A stretch of DNA of 64,000 bases from contig JAJFGB010000011.1 in NCBI GenBank assembly GCA_021776335.1, positions 496,001 to 560,000 of the forward strand, written 5' to 3'. Numbering within the stretch: the first letter of the stretch is position 1; every line of letters starts with the position of its first letter. The position numbers were made by a program, and so were the translations under genes. This document shows, in pieces, positions 43,056 to 52,593 of the stretch. The notes under the pieces are model-generated. The model was not told where the DNA came from, ran no database searches, and saw only the letters and a list, made by a program, of their open reading frames with translations. The DNA comes from Hyphococcus sp. (GTDB lineage Bacteria; Pseudomonadota; Alphaproteobacteria; Caulobacterales; Parvularculaceae).

Positions 43056-44207
43056 TCATCCAAGGCTTTTCATATCCGGTGCTGGTAGCGCAGGCTCGTA
43101 GTGGGCCCGCAACATTTCATCAGCGAGGCAATAGCCAAGTTTGATCAGCGACTTTTTCTCTTCCGGTTTGAATTTATTGAGGCGCGTTCTTATGGCCTCA
43201 CCGTTGCGGATGTCCTCTTGCGTAACCCGGTCTGGCTGCGATGAGCGATCCTCGTTTGTTTTGGAGTTTAGTCCCCAATAAGCGCCCTTGCGTTCCTGCT
43301 TTTTATAGGCGTGAATGAGCTGGCGAATTCTGAGGCTGTCATGCTGACCATTCATGACAGTTATGATGCGCCGCAATTGTGTCGACCACAGACGAAACGC
43401 CGATGGAAATTCCGGAATGGATCCGCCTCCATTGCTGACAAAAATTGTTTTGTGCCGCTTAAAAACGGACTCAAGACCGAGATTGTCATAAACGCCGCCA
43501 TCAGCAAGCAAGGCTTCATCCGTAAACGGCGGCGTATGAAGATCGGCGCCATTTGTCTTTTCTATTTTGTGATTTCTCAGATCAATTTTTACGGGCGATA
43601 AAACAGGCGGGAACGCTGAAGACGCGCCGACCGCCTGCGCGATCGACATTTCGGGGTTGCGGATCATGCCAATGCGATAATCTGCTGCATATGCTTTTGA
43701 AAACCGCCATAAAACGCCGCTCCGCATATTTGTTGCGTTGAATATGAAAACAGGGCTGTCCGGCAAATCCTGAAGCGTTTTTCCATGAAACAGAAACTTG
43801 TCATAGGCCGCTGCGATCCGCGCCGGCGCGGAAATGCCCGGTATAAAACCAGATAAGATGCATGGAATATCAATTGTTGCGCTCGTCAGCGCCAGCAGGG
43901 GCTGGACGAATTCCTGCTCCAGATTGTCGGCGACGCCATGTGCGTTAAAATTCAACCTGTCCCAACAGACAGCAAGAGCGCCAGCGGTAATTGAACCGCC
44001 GGAGACGCTGGAGAAGCGTTCTATTTTCGACAGCAACCCGCATTCATTCAAACGCATGATCCCGCCAATATGGAACAAGGTGGCGCGATAGCCGCCACCG
44101 GAAAGGCAAAGGCCTGGCCGATCTGATAGATTGCTGTCCGTTCCTTTGTCGTCAGGGTGACTATCATCCGCCGGCGTAAAGGGGCTCAGGAGGGGCGGTT
44201 TCAACAT
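43056..44207 (-). CDS. Patatin-like phospholipase
   Basis: 383 residues. LCLSGGGYRATLFHIG gives the oxyanion loop GGGYR (about 37-41), the nucleophile is Ser72 in SVSGGSITAG, and the catalytic Asp is in LLADGGVYDN. Ser/Asp-dyad lipid acyl hydrolase. No signal peptide from the chosen start at 44207, so probably cytoplasmic or exported by another route. Convergent with nothing; it is divergent from the VPLPA-CTERM gene. Confidence 0.88.
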   Translation of the reverse strand: MLKPPLLSPFTPADDSHPDDKGTDSNLSDRPGLCLSGGGYRATLFHIGGIMRLNECGLLSKIERFSSVSGGSITAGALAVCWDRLNFNAHGVADNLEQEFVQPLLALTSATIDIPCILSGFIPGISAPARIAAAYDKFLFHGKTLQDLPDSPVFIFNATNMRSGVLWRFSKAYAADYRIGMIRNPEMSIAQAVGASSAFPPVLSPVKIDLRNHKIEKTNGADLHTPPFTDEALLADGGVYDNLGLESVFKRHKTIFVSNGGGSIPEFPSAFRLWSTQLRRIITVMNGQHDSLRIRQLIHAYKKQERKGAYWGLNSKTNEDRSSQPDRVTQEDIRNGEAIRTRLNKFKPEEKKSLIKLGYCLADEMLRAHYEPALPAPDMKSLG

Positions 44208-44336
44208 GATGCGACCTTTCAACGGCGTTTGCCTGCACGCCACACGTGCAGCAAAGCGAGCAGCTGCACTCGACTTTACCTGCGATTTCTGCACATTCTC
44301 AGTACTCGCGATATATGCCATTTGGGGGATCTTGAG

Positions 44337-44993
44337 ATGTTTACGGTTCGATCAATTCGTAAGTTTGCCGCCGCAGTTGGGATGGCGCTTGTCTTTGTTA
44401 CATCCGCAAGTGCAGCGACAATTCTTTCAGTGGCGCCGGGCGCCACCGACACGCCCCTGGCGTTGGGTCCAAATGTGCCGAATGCTGGCGCTGCCGCAGG
44501 TTTCACGCTTGGGGCGAATTATTCGAATGTCTCGATCTCAATCGATTTTACATGTTTAAGCTGTGCCGGTGACATTATCCTGTTTCAAGGCCCTATTGGA
44601 CCGTCAGCGGCGGCTTCAGGCATCACGGCTGTTGGAACTTTTGATGCATCGTCATCGACCATTGGACTCAACAATATCACTTCGCTTAACAGTGGGAATT
44701 ATTTTCTCGTTGTTGATGTGACCGCCGGCGGTCTTATCTGGTCGGGCTCTTCTGCGCCGTCCTTCACAACGGATGGGCTCTCATTTAACGGCGCGGATTT
44801 CATTATTGATCAGTTGAATCTTACATCGGCTGTCCTGTCGACCTTTTTGCCGGCCAACGGATTTTTCCATTTTGACATCACTGGCGATCTTGTGGCCGCT
44901 GATCCAAATGCGACGGTGCCGTTACCGGGCGCTGCTGTGCTTTTTCTTGCTGGTCTGGGTTTCTTGAGCCGTCTTCGTCGACGACGCGTTTAA
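44337..44993 (+). CDS. VPLPA-CTERM-type sorted surface protein
   Basis: 218 residues from the ATG at 44337 (GGGGGATC upstream). A signal peptide ending ASAA is followed by a Ser/Gly/Asn-rich beta-rich ectodomain with one CLSC pair. The C-terminus VPLPGAAVLFLAGLGFLSRLRRRRV is a PEP-CTERM-like sorting signal (motif VPLPG, membrane helix, Arg cluster). Such proteins are processed by an exosortase; no exosortase gene is in the window. Confidence 0.87.
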   Translation: MFTVRSIRKFAAAVGMALVFVTSASAATILSVAPGATDTPLALGPNVPNAGAAAGFTLGANYSNVSISIDFTCLSCAGDIILFQGPIGPSAAASGITAVGTFDASSSTIGLNNITSLNSGNYFLVVDVTAGGLIWSGSSAPSFTTDGLSFNGADFIIDQLNLTSAVLSTFLPANGFFHFDITGDLVAADPNATVPLPGAAVLFLAGLGFLSRLRRRRV

Positions 44994-45179
44994 CCGACGC
45001 TGTCTTTATTTGTCATGCGGGAGACAGCCCCGCATGTGTACATTAAATGCTGGTATCAGCGCCGCAAAAATCTTGTGTAATCTTTAGGTTCTTGCGATAA
45101 AACGCTCATTCTGATCGCAGAATCTTTCTCCAGTAATTTCATGCGTTGTGTTTCCTATTAACGCGCTTCAGGGACGGAC

Positions 45180-46796
45180 GTGACTCAAAATCTGGGACAA
45201 CTGACTGCACGACAATCCGAGATTCTTGAGCTTGTCGCCAAGGGTTTTACCAATATAGAGATCGGCGAGCTGCTTGAGCTCTCCGCAGGCACCGTCAAGG
45301 TTCACGTCTCGGCGATTATTGATCGTCTTGATGTCACAAACAGAACGGAAGCCGCAACGATTTGGCTACGTCAGCGTCTGTCAGCCTATATTACATCCAA
45401 GCCGGCCAGAACCGTCGCACAATCCAAAGATCTCGTCTGCGTCTTACCTTTTACGTCTCAGGATTCTGCCGAGGACAATGAGTCATTTTCTTATCGGGCC
45501 TGGGCCGACATTTGCGACACGCTAAAAAAGAATGATTTGCCGATCGTCGATGGCCAGACGGCAGGCGCGATCGTTCAGGCTGGCCTGTCGAATGATTTGA
45601 TTCGCGAAAATATTGGCGCTGCCTTTATCGTTAAGGGAACCGTTGATGCGCGCGCGTCTGAGAATATCGTCAGTATTGACTGCAGTGATGCGAAATCGGG
45701 TCAGTCTCTTTTTTCGAGCATTTATAAAGTTGACGGCAAGGCGCCCGATATTGCGTTGTTGGATATCGCAATAGATCTGCTCAAATATGTGCGTGGTGTT
45801 GACGATCCTGGTGTCCATGAGCGCAACGCCGGCGAACATGAAAAAGAAAGCCTGGAGGAATATTGGCGCGGCCGCTATAATTTCAGCAAGCGCACGCCTC
45901 AATCACTCTTCAAAAGCTGCGAACATTATCAGGCAGCGATCAATCATAACGCCGAGTTTACCGACGCCTATGTGGGGCTGGCGAATGCCGCGCACCAGGT
46001 CGGATATTATGGTGAAGCGGCGCAGGGTTTTTTTTACGATATGGGTCGCAAGGCGGCCGCGCGCGCCGTTGTGCTTGATGCGCATTCTGCGCCGGCGCAT
46101 GGCGCGTTAGCCTATAGTCAGCTTGTCGCCGATTGGGACTTCGCCGCTTCGGAAAAAAGCTTTGAACGCGCCCGGCATCTTGATCCTGATTATGATGAAG
46201 CATTGATGTGGTATTCGCTGCATTCGATGGTCGTCGGAAACAAGGAAAAGACGCGTGCTCTTGCCGAAGAAGGATTGTCAAAAAATCCGATGGCGATTCC
46301 GCATTTTGTTCATATCGGTCATGTCGCCCGTAGTCAGGGGCGATACGGTGATGCAATCGAGCACCTTAATATTGCGGTTGAGATGGAGCCTGGTCACATT
46401 CGCGCGAATATTTGGCTGGCCCTAACGCATGCGGACCTCGGCGATTTCGCGGTTGCGAAAAAATATTGCGACCGCATGCTTGCCGCCAATGGCCGCGTGT
46501 CAGCATTGCTGGGCATCTCCGGTTATGTTGTGGGTTTGAGCGGCGACAAAATGCGATGCGAAAAGCTTGTCGCAGAAATTCAATCGCTACCGAATGCTGA
46601 AAAATTTGCAGCGCTCTATATCGCATTTTGTTATATTGGCGCCGACGAATTCGACCATGCCATGGACTGGATCAGAAAAGCACTGGATCAACGTCCACCT
46701 TTACTATTGGGGTGGCGTTGTGATCCGATTTTTTTGCGGCTTCGCAAACATGATGCTTATGATGAGATTTCCGACGCTATTGGCTTACCGGCATAA
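45180..46796 (+). CDS. LuxR-type HTH regulator with C-terminal TPR domain
   Basis: 538 residues, GTG start with AGGGACGG upstream. The LuxR-type DNA-binding domain is at the N-terminus (LTARQSEILELVAKG, NIEIGELLELSAGTVKVHV, about residues 7-62), the reverse of usual response regulators. Residues about 85-205 resemble the TolB-N/FlgO-like domain found in CadC- and cyclase-type regulators (VCVLPFTSQD, FIVKGTVDA). The rest is about six TPR units. No receiver or membrane helix is seen, so the input is unknown. It stands upstream of the P47-like locus and may regulate it; that is inference from position. Confidence 0.85.
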   Translation: MTQNLGQLTARQSEILELVAKGFTNIEIGELLELSAGTVKVHVSAIIDRLDVTNRTEAATIWLRQRLSAYITSKPARTVAQSKDLVCVLPFTSQDSAEDNESFSYRAWADICDTLKKNDLPIVDGQTAGAIVQAGLSNDLIRENIGAAFIVKGTVDARASENIVSIDCSDAKSGQSLFSSIYKVDGKAPDIALLDIAIDLLKYVRGVDDPGVHERNAGEHEKESLEEYWRGRYNFSKRTPQSLFKSCEHYQAAINHNAEFTDAYVGLANAAHQVGYYGEAAQGFFYDMGRKAAARAVVLDAHSAPAHGALAYSQLVADWDFAASEKSFERARHLDPDYDEALMWYSLHSMVVGNKEKTRALAEEGLSKNPMAIPHFVHIGHVARSQGRYGDAIEHLNIAVEMEPGHIRANIWLALTHADLGDFAVAKKYCDRMLAANGRVSALLGISGYVVGLSGDKMRCEKLVAEIQSLPNAEKFAALYIAFCYIGADEFDHAMDWIRKALDQRPPLLLGWRCDPIFLRLRKHDAYDEISDAIGLPA

Positions 46797-46813
46797 ATAT
46801 CTTTTACAGGCGG

Positions 46814-47527
46814 TTAGCTCGCAGAAAGCCATATTTCTTTACTAAACATTGAACGCAGCATCAGCGGGAGATGACCGGTCTCGGAAAAGTCTCTGGGGCT
46901 GTAGCTTTGTGAATGCGGTTTTTCGGGAATGAGGCCGATTGCCTGATAGGTCGCTGCGACAAGCTCGGAACAGTAAAATGTGCCCTGCTCGACCGTCGTC
47001 AAATAACGCTTTTCAAGAAAGTCCTTAAGGATCTGATATTCTTCTGGGTAGTCGGTGCGCCGTACAGCCTGATCCCCCACATACCGGCATAGGAGATTTA
47101 CAAAATCGTCGTTGCGGTCTGTGTTGAGATATCGAACGCCCATCAGCTTATAGGCGCCGCAGTCAAAATATTGCGTCATGCGCTCTTCAAGCCATAACAA
47201 CATGGCGCCGGTTTTTTTTTCGTCTTTCGGCAAGTCAATATCGTGCCCGGGAACGCTGGTCGCCTCCCATAACAGCGGCTTGTCGCTGTCGATGCCAAGG
47301 TCTCTTGGCATAATGACCATGCCTACATGAGACCACACGCCGCCGGTCATGATTTCAATGATGCGGCTCGACCAGAAAAGGCCTCGCCCGAAAACGAGGT
47401 CTCCGGTCTTAAGCCCTGAAATGGCATCCCGATAGGGAACTCTTGGTCTTCTTATCAATGGAGCCTCCTGTGGCGCTTCACTGCTGAGGTTTTCAACAAT
47501 AGAGCCAGTTACTTGCATATGCCACAT
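46814..47527 (-). CDS. Permuted papain-fold hydrolase (YiiX/NlpC-P60-like)
   Basis: 237 residues if started at 47527; in-frame starts at 47644 and 47683 would overlap the divergent P47-like gene. SGLKTGDLVFGRG precedes the His motif GGVWSHVGMVI, and the Cys follows C-terminally in GTFYCSELVAATYQAIG, the circularly permuted order of the YiiX/YaeF group. Known relatives cleave amide or ester bonds of lipids or peptidoglycan. No signal peptide is obvious. Its gene is divergent from the P47-like operon and convergent with the LuxR-TPR gene. Confidence 0.8.
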   Translation of the reverse strand: MWHMQVTGSIVENLSSEAPQEAPLIRRPRVPYRDAISGLKTGDLVFGRGLFWSSRIIEIMTGGVWSHVGMVIMPRDLGIDSDKPLLWEATSVPGHDIDLPKDEKKTGAMLLWLEERMTQYFDCGAYKLMGVRYLNTDRNDDFVNLLCRYVGDQAVRRTDYPEEYQILKDFLEKRYLTTVEQGTFYCSELVAATYQAIGLIPEKPHSQSYSPRDFSETGHLPLMLRSMFSKEIWLSAS

Positions 47528-47642
47528 GGCATATGTGCGGATCGCCAGGTCTGCGCCATCGTCCTCATCAACCGCGAAGGGAACAGCTTTCCCTTTAGCC
47601 GGAGCGCCCAAAGCGGGCGCCAACAAAGAGGATGCAGGCGAC

Positions 47643-48971
47643 ATGCAATTATATGGATGGGATACAGTTTTCGCTTCCTCCATCGCTCATGCGAATGAGG
47701 CACTCGCCGAAAGCCGCGAGGCGATTGCATTACCGTTTGAGCATCATGATGGCGACGTCACCGTGCGCGGCTCGGCCGCCGGCTGGTCGATCGTACCGGG
47801 GGGCTCCGGTCAGCTTGTTCATTTGAAAGTCGATATTGAGAATGGCGAATATCGCGACGGTGATGAGACCACTGATCTTTCCGGTATCGGTGTTGTTCTT
47901 GAAATTTCTCTTAAGCTTGCACCCCTGAGTGATGCGGGCACTGAAAACGGCGCCGTGAAGGCTGGCCCGCCTGAAAAACTCTATCTCCAGTTCGATTTCC
48001 GCACCGTCAACAAGCTCATGCCAAAGACTGCCCTTGGTTGGGCCGCGCCGCGCGGTAGCGGGGCGGTGACGCCGATTCGCATCGACGATCCATCGGGAAA
48101 ACTTGGCGATCTCGACAAGATTATCATCTCCGATGCTGTTGCGGCGTTTCTGGTCGAGCGGTCTCAACACATCGCAACAGTGCTCGCTGAAATCGACCTT
48201 GTTCGCCATGATGAGTCGGGCTGGCTGGCGCCGACAGAAACCGCCTACGCCTATGTGGAGCGTCAGGACGGTTTTGGCGCTCTAGCGGTCTTTAGCGTAA
48301 CGGATGGGCGGGCGGCGGAAACGATCGAGCGCGTTATCGACCCGGCTTTGATTACGACAGATGCCGCCGGATTTTTCGCCATGTCGCCGCAGATGTTTCT
48401 GCGCAATGTGATTTTGCCGATGATGCCGAAAGCATTCGGTAATGGCGCCAAGGGAAAAGATTTTTCATATGACGCCAAGCACAACCGCATCGTCAATACG
48501 AAGGCGCTGAAGGCAAACAAGGTCAAAGGCTATCAGCCTATGATCAAAAGCCTCGCGATGACAGTGAAGGGCGGCGCCCTTCACATGTCGGCGTCCGGTA
48601 AATGCGATATGAATTTTATGGGCGTTGAAATGACGTTCAGCGTCAGCGCTACGTCGCCGCTCACCTATGATCCGAAGACGCAAAGCATCGGCTTCAAGTC
48701 GGATCCAAATCCGAAATCGAGCCATGATTATACGATACCACCATGGACCCGGGTTCTCTGGTACGCGCTCGCCGTATTGCCCGGCGTCGTCATGGAAATT
48801 GTCGTGCCCTTGATCGCCAGCAGCATTGCAGGCGGCCTCACGACCCAGGCCGGCAATCTCATGCTCGCTAAAAATCCGCCGCGCACGGTGCATTGGGCGG
48901 GCACAAAAGAAATGACGGTCAATCAAGCCGGCCTTGCCGACGCGTTTTTCATGCGCGGCGTTTTTTCATGA
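47643..48971 (+). CDS. Clostridial P47-like TULIP protein (paralogue 1)
   Basis: 442 residues from the ATG at 47643. Begins QLYGWDTVFASSIAHAN and continues with a GWSIVPGGSGQLVHLKVDI segment, DLSGIGVVLEISLKL, SGKLGDLDKIIISDAV, WLAPTETAYAYVE, MFLRNVILPMMPKAFG and VNTKAL, ending after a hydrophobic stretch at about 385-410. I match these in order to the P47 protein of orfX-type botulinum clusters (414 residues, Pfam P-47 family), for which published structures show a TULIP lipid-binding fold. No signal peptide. First of six genes in one transcription unit; the next begins 25 bases later. Confidence 0.82.
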   Translation: MQLYGWDTVFASSIAHANEALAESREAIALPFEHHDGDVTVRGSAAGWSIVPGGSGQLVHLKVDIENGEYRDGDETTDLSGIGVVLEISLKLAPLSDAGTENGAVKAGPPEKLYLQFDFRTVNKLMPKTALGWAAPRGSGAVTPIRIDDPSGKLGDLDKIIISDAVAAFLVERSQHIATVLAEIDLVRHDESGWLAPTETAYAYVERQDGFGALAVFSVTDGRAAETIERVIDPALITTDAAGFFAMSPQMFLRNVILPMMPKAFGNGAKGKDFSYDAKHNRIVNTKALKANKVKGYQPMIKSLAMTVKGGALHMSASGKCDMNFMGVEMTFSVSATSPLTYDPKTQSIGFKSDPNPKSSHDYTIPPWTRVLWYALAVLPGVVMEIVVPLIASSIAGGLTTQAGNLMLAKNPPRTVHWAGTKEMTVNQAGLADAFFMRGVFS

Positions 48972-48996
48972 ACATCATTCAATAAAGGAGACGACA

Positions 48997-50784
48997 ATGG
49001 TCAAGACAATCGACAGAAAAGCGGTCGCGCAGAGCATGATCGCCGACACCTATGGATGGGATACGGTCTACGCGATAAAATATAATGACGTGAACAGCGC
49101 CATTGCCAAGTCGGGCGTGTCGCAAACCCTGAAGGAGCTTGTTCAGACCGACGGCAGCACGACAATTACTGTTCCGGTTGGAAAGTTTGGCGATTGGGGG
49201 CTTGCCATGGGCGGCGACGGACAAAATGTCCGCATGAGCGTGCCGATTGATGAGCTGATTTATGATGATGGCGGTTCCGTCACCTTTGACGGACTGACGG
49301 CGACCATTGAAGTTTGTCTTGAGTTTATCCCGCAGAGGGATCCCATGCTCTACGGCGCGCAGGATGATGCTGAGTGGATGGAGCTCAAAATCGCTACCGC
49401 ACCAAAGGGCGATAACGCCAGCGGCAGTGCCGTTTCGGTGATCAGCGTGTCCTGTGCCGGTTCAGTATGCCCGGATCCTGTCCAAACCGCCATCATCCAA
49501 ACGCTGCTCGGCAACTGGTTCAATATCGATGACAATCTGAAAGAGTTCAACCATGTCTTTGCGGCGGTCAACCTTAACGACAAGGCCGGCGTTGAAGAAA
49601 CCCAGGACGGCGAAACGAACGATTTTCGCTGGTTGAAGCCAGATATGCTTGGTTATGCCGTCGCCGACGGCACAACGCTGGCCGACAGCGTTTTTGCGGT
49701 TCTGGCGACAACAATGCGCGAGGAAGGCGAACCAGCGCCCGATCCGGAGATGCTGTTTCATCGGGTTTCGGCAAACGCCATCCCCGTCGGCAAGCGCTCA
49801 GCATTTTTGCTGTCGAAGGAACGCTACCTCAAGAAAATGCTGCTGCCTGGCGCCGGGTCCTTTTTTACGGGACCGGTCGAACCGGAAAAAGGCAAGAGTT
49901 GGCCCAATGACTATTTTGAACTCGAAGACAGCGGCACAACAATTCGCAATACGCAGGATGTCTTTATCGAAAAATTTGAAGTCGGCGGCGATGAACAATG
50001 CGCCCAGGTCAAAGCCGGGAATTTTGCCGTTCACCTGCGGGATCACTGTCTCGAAGTAGAGTTCGTCGACATGCATCACCCGTTCAACAAGTTTTTATCC
50101 TGGATTGACGTGTTTCATTCCATCCGGTCGCAGGCGGTGCCCCGCCTTGATGTTGTTGATGCTGAAGACAAGGACGGAAACCCGATCAAAAAATCGCTGT
50201 TTGACCTGACGCCGTCTACTGCGGAGGACGCTGTTCACACACATGACGTTATCGCTGTCAAAAGTTGGGAAACCCAGTGGCTACAGATCGGCCTTCTCTC
50301 TGCGACGCTTCTCTTTACGATCATTGGGCTGGGCCAGGCTTTCCGGCTGTTTCGGGCCGGCGAAGCCGCTGTCAAGCTGTCGGGCGATACGATGCAGGCG
50401 GCGAATTTGGCGCGGGCCGCGACTACGGCGCCGCTTCCTGCGCCAGAAGTTGTTCAAGCCGCCGCAACCGGCGCCACAACAGCAATGGCGGCAATTTCGG
50501 GGTCGGTGGCCAGCAAAAATATGCTCTCGGCCATCTGGCAGATCTACCGAACAACCCTTTTCGCAACCGTTGGGACGGGATTCGGGCTTATTGGCGGTTC
50601 TATCGCGTTGCTTGAATCTATCGCCAACAGAACTGCGCAAGGCTTTCTTCCTGACTTCAGGGATTTTGCGGCAAACGTGATGGCGCCGGTGCGCTGGCCG
50701 ACGGAAGAAGCGGAATTCACGCCTGAAGAAGTCTGCTTCAACGGATCGTTTCAGATTATCGGCAATCCGGATTTCGCTGATTAG
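48997..50784 (+). CDS. P47/OrfX-like TULIP protein (paralogue 2, extended)
   Basis: 595 residues, start fixed by AAAGGAG seven bases before the ATG at 48997. DTYGWDTVYAIKYNDVNSAI and FGDWGLAMGGDGQNVRMSVPI repeat the N-terminal pattern of paralogue 1; SAFLLSKERYLKKMLLPG matches its later segment. The extra C-terminal part from about residue 445 has two hydrophobic helices (LLSATLLFTIIGLGQAF and ATVGTGFGLIGGSIAL) with an Ala-rich linker, which could insert in a membrane. Intermediate in size between P47 and clostridial OrfX2. Function unknown. Confidence 0.78.
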   Translation: MVKTIDRKAVAQSMIADTYGWDTVYAIKYNDVNSAIAKSGVSQTLKELVQTDGSTTITVPVGKFGDWGLAMGGDGQNVRMSVPIDELIYDDGGSVTFDGLTATIEVCLEFIPQRDPMLYGAQDDAEWMELKIATAPKGDNASGSAVSVISVSCAGSVCPDPVQTAIIQTLLGNWFNIDDNLKEFNHVFAAVNLNDKAGVEETQDGETNDFRWLKPDMLGYAVADGTTLADSVFAVLATTMREEGEPAPDPEMLFHRVSANAIPVGKRSAFLLSKERYLKKMLLPGAGSFFTGPVEPEKGKSWPNDYFELEDSGTTIRNTQDVFIEKFEVGGDEQCAQVKAGNFAVHLRDHCLEVEFVDMHHPFNKFLSWIDVFHSIRSQAVPRLDVVDAEDKDGNPIKKSLFDLTPSTAEDAVHTHDVIAVKSWETQWLQIGLLSATLLFTIIGLGQAFRLFRAGEAAVKLSGDTMQAANLARAATTAPLPAPEVVQAAATGATTAMAAISGSVASKNMLSAIWQIYRTTLFATVGTGFGLIGGSIALLESIANRTAQGFLPDFRDFAANVMAPVRWPTEEAEFTPEEVCFNGSFQIIGNPDFAD

Positions 50785-50821
50785 GAATTTTCGACTTTCA
50801 TTCTTTACCGGGAGCAAAGCC

Positions 50822-52264
50822 ATGAGCCTGCAACTCTTATCCGCCGAAACGCCGACCGTCGCGCGCACCTATGGTTGGGATACCGTGTCCGCGGTGCGTG
50901 TGCCCGACATGAACCGGGCGATCAGAGATGCAGGCTCATCGCCTCGGGAGTTTAAACAAAGCCTCAACGGCATGTCGGTTTCCGCTCGTTTTGATGACTG
51001 GCGTGTTGGTAATGGCGGCGACGGCAAAATTCTTCATCTCGAAACGCCGCTGGAAAATGTGGTGGTTGATTATGAAGGCAAGAAATACGAGTTGAATCGG
51101 GTTGATACGATTGTCAGCGTACAGCTTCATTTCCTGCCGCATACGCCACTGAAAGGCGCGAAAGCCGCAAATGGCGTGGTTCCTCACAAGCTGGTGGTGA
51201 GGACCACGGTGTCGGATCCTGAAGACACGCCGGCAATCGTTCTTGATGTCCAGCCCTCCGGCCAGGACAGTGCAGATATCAAGGTGCGGGCCATTATCAA
51301 GCTTTGCCTGCAGGAATGGCTCAATAGTAATCTATCGTCCTTCACCCACATCTTCGCGACCGTCAATCTCCACAACATGGTAACCGATGCGGCGTTTCAC
51401 TGGCTGCAACCGACCTATGTCAGCTATGTTTTTGCGGCAAGCCGCAATCCGCAGATGAGTATCTTTGCAATTTTGTGCCGGACCGGCGATCGGAATGCGG
51501 ATGCGTTGATCGAGCAAATATCGCCATCGGTGATACCGCCAGGTGCGACGGCGGGCTTTCTGTTGTCGCCGACGCGCATGGTGACGGACATGATCGCGCC
51601 GTCGCTGCCGAATGTTTATAAGGCGCTCAAGCCAAAAGATCTGAACATTGACGAAGACACGCTCGAGATCGCCTATGCGGGCTCGGTCTTTCTTGAAAAT
51701 ATAGAACATGACGGCAAGAAATACGACGCTGTTCTTGAATCGCTCAAAATCCGGCTCGATGAAAAAGAAATCGTCTTTGAGGCGCAGACAAGCGTCAATA
51801 TAGGCCCGGGCATAGACGCCATATGCAATACAACCGCTCGCTATCATGTAGGTATGCTGATCAATAAGGGCGGCGCCAAATCTCTTGGTTATACCGAGGC
51901 GGTTCCAACCATTCAGCACAACTGGACGCGCAAGGATAAAGGCGCTGTTTTCAACGAGATTCTGCTCGGCATATTAAGCGCTGTTGAAGGGCTGATTGGC
52001 GCCGCATTGATGTTTGTTCCGGGCGCACAGGCGATCGGCGCAGGCCTTCTGATTGCGAGCGTTCTGACCGGCGGCGTGCTGCTGACATTGAAAATCATCG
52101 AAGCTGTCGGCGCCAATGATGCGCCGCCAATTGATCTCCTTGTCACCAATGCGACCCAGGCGATCACCTGGGCCAACGGAACCGGTTTTGAACTCACGTC
52201 AGCCGAACTCAACAACTCGCTTCAGCTTGGCGGCGTTTTCACCGGCGCCGGGAAGAAACTTTAG
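50822..52264 (+). CDS. P47/OrfX-like TULIP protein (paralogue 3)
   Basis: 480 residues, GGGAGCAAAGCC before the ATG at 50822. RTYGWDTVSAVRVPDMNRAI and FDDWRVGNGGDGKILHLETPL align with the other two copies; WLQPTYVSYVFAAS and GFLLSPTRMVTDMIAPSLP correspond to later P47 segments. A hydrophobic region at about residues 380-420 (GLIGAALMFVPGAQAIGAG, then a second helix) resembles the membrane-prone tail of the others. Part of the same operon, 37 bases after paralogue 2. Confidence 0.78.
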   Translation: MSLQLLSAETPTVARTYGWDTVSAVRVPDMNRAIRDAGSSPREFKQSLNGMSVSARFDDWRVGNGGDGKILHLETPLENVVVDYEGKKYELNRVDTIVSVQLHFLPHTPLKGAKAANGVVPHKLVVRTTVSDPEDTPAIVLDVQPSGQDSADIKVRAIIKLCLQEWLNSNLSSFTHIFATVNLHNMVTDAAFHWLQPTYVSYVFAASRNPQMSIFAILCRTGDRNADALIEQISPSVIPPGATAGFLLSPTRMVTDMIAPSLPNVYKALKPKDLNIDEDTLEIAYAGSVFLENIEHDGKKYDAVLESLKIRLDEKEIVFEAQTSVNIGPGIDAICNTTARYHVGMLINKGGAKSLGYTEAVPTIQHNWTRKDKGAVFNEILLGILSAVEGLIGAALMFVPGAQAIGAGLLIASVLTGGVLLTLKIIEAVGANDAPPIDLLVTNATQAITWANGTGFELTSAELNNSLQLGGVFTGAGKKL

Positions 52265-52296
52265 CATTCATCACAAACACGAAGAGCGCGCAAGCC

Positions 52297-52572
52297 ATGC
52301 AGGTTAAAAATCACAGTGACATCAATGCGTCCTGGTTTTGTTTCAACCAGAAGGACGCGGTCAAACTCATCGCCCTTGCATCGGGCGATTTGAAACCCGG
52401 CGAGACCTTTGATTACACGCCGCCGAAAAACAGCAATGAGCTTTATTTTCTCCGCTTTACCTATCAGGGCGGCGGCACAGCACTGGCGGGCGCCACAGTA
52501 AAACGAACCGGCCAGAGAATTTCGGTTACCGGAAAAAACGACGCCTACAACGCGTCAGTTGAAAATTACTAG
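52297..52572 (+). CDS. Small beta-rich protein of the P47-like operon
   Basis: 91 residues, not recognised. Starts MQVKNHSDINASWFCFNQKD and is rich in alternating hydrophobic and polar residues (YFLRFTYQGGG, ATVKRTGQRISVTG), suggesting a small beta-sandwich. No signal peptide. 32 bases after paralogue 3. By position it might correspond to a small accessory such as OrfX1 in clostridial clusters, but I see no sequence support for that. Confidence 0.7.
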   Translation: MQVKNHSDINASWFCFNQKDAVKLIALASGDLKPGETFDYTPPKNSNELYFLRFTYQGGGTALAGATVKRTGQRISVTGKNDAYNASVENY

Positions 52573-52593
52573 AAAACGAAAAAGGAAAAGAAC

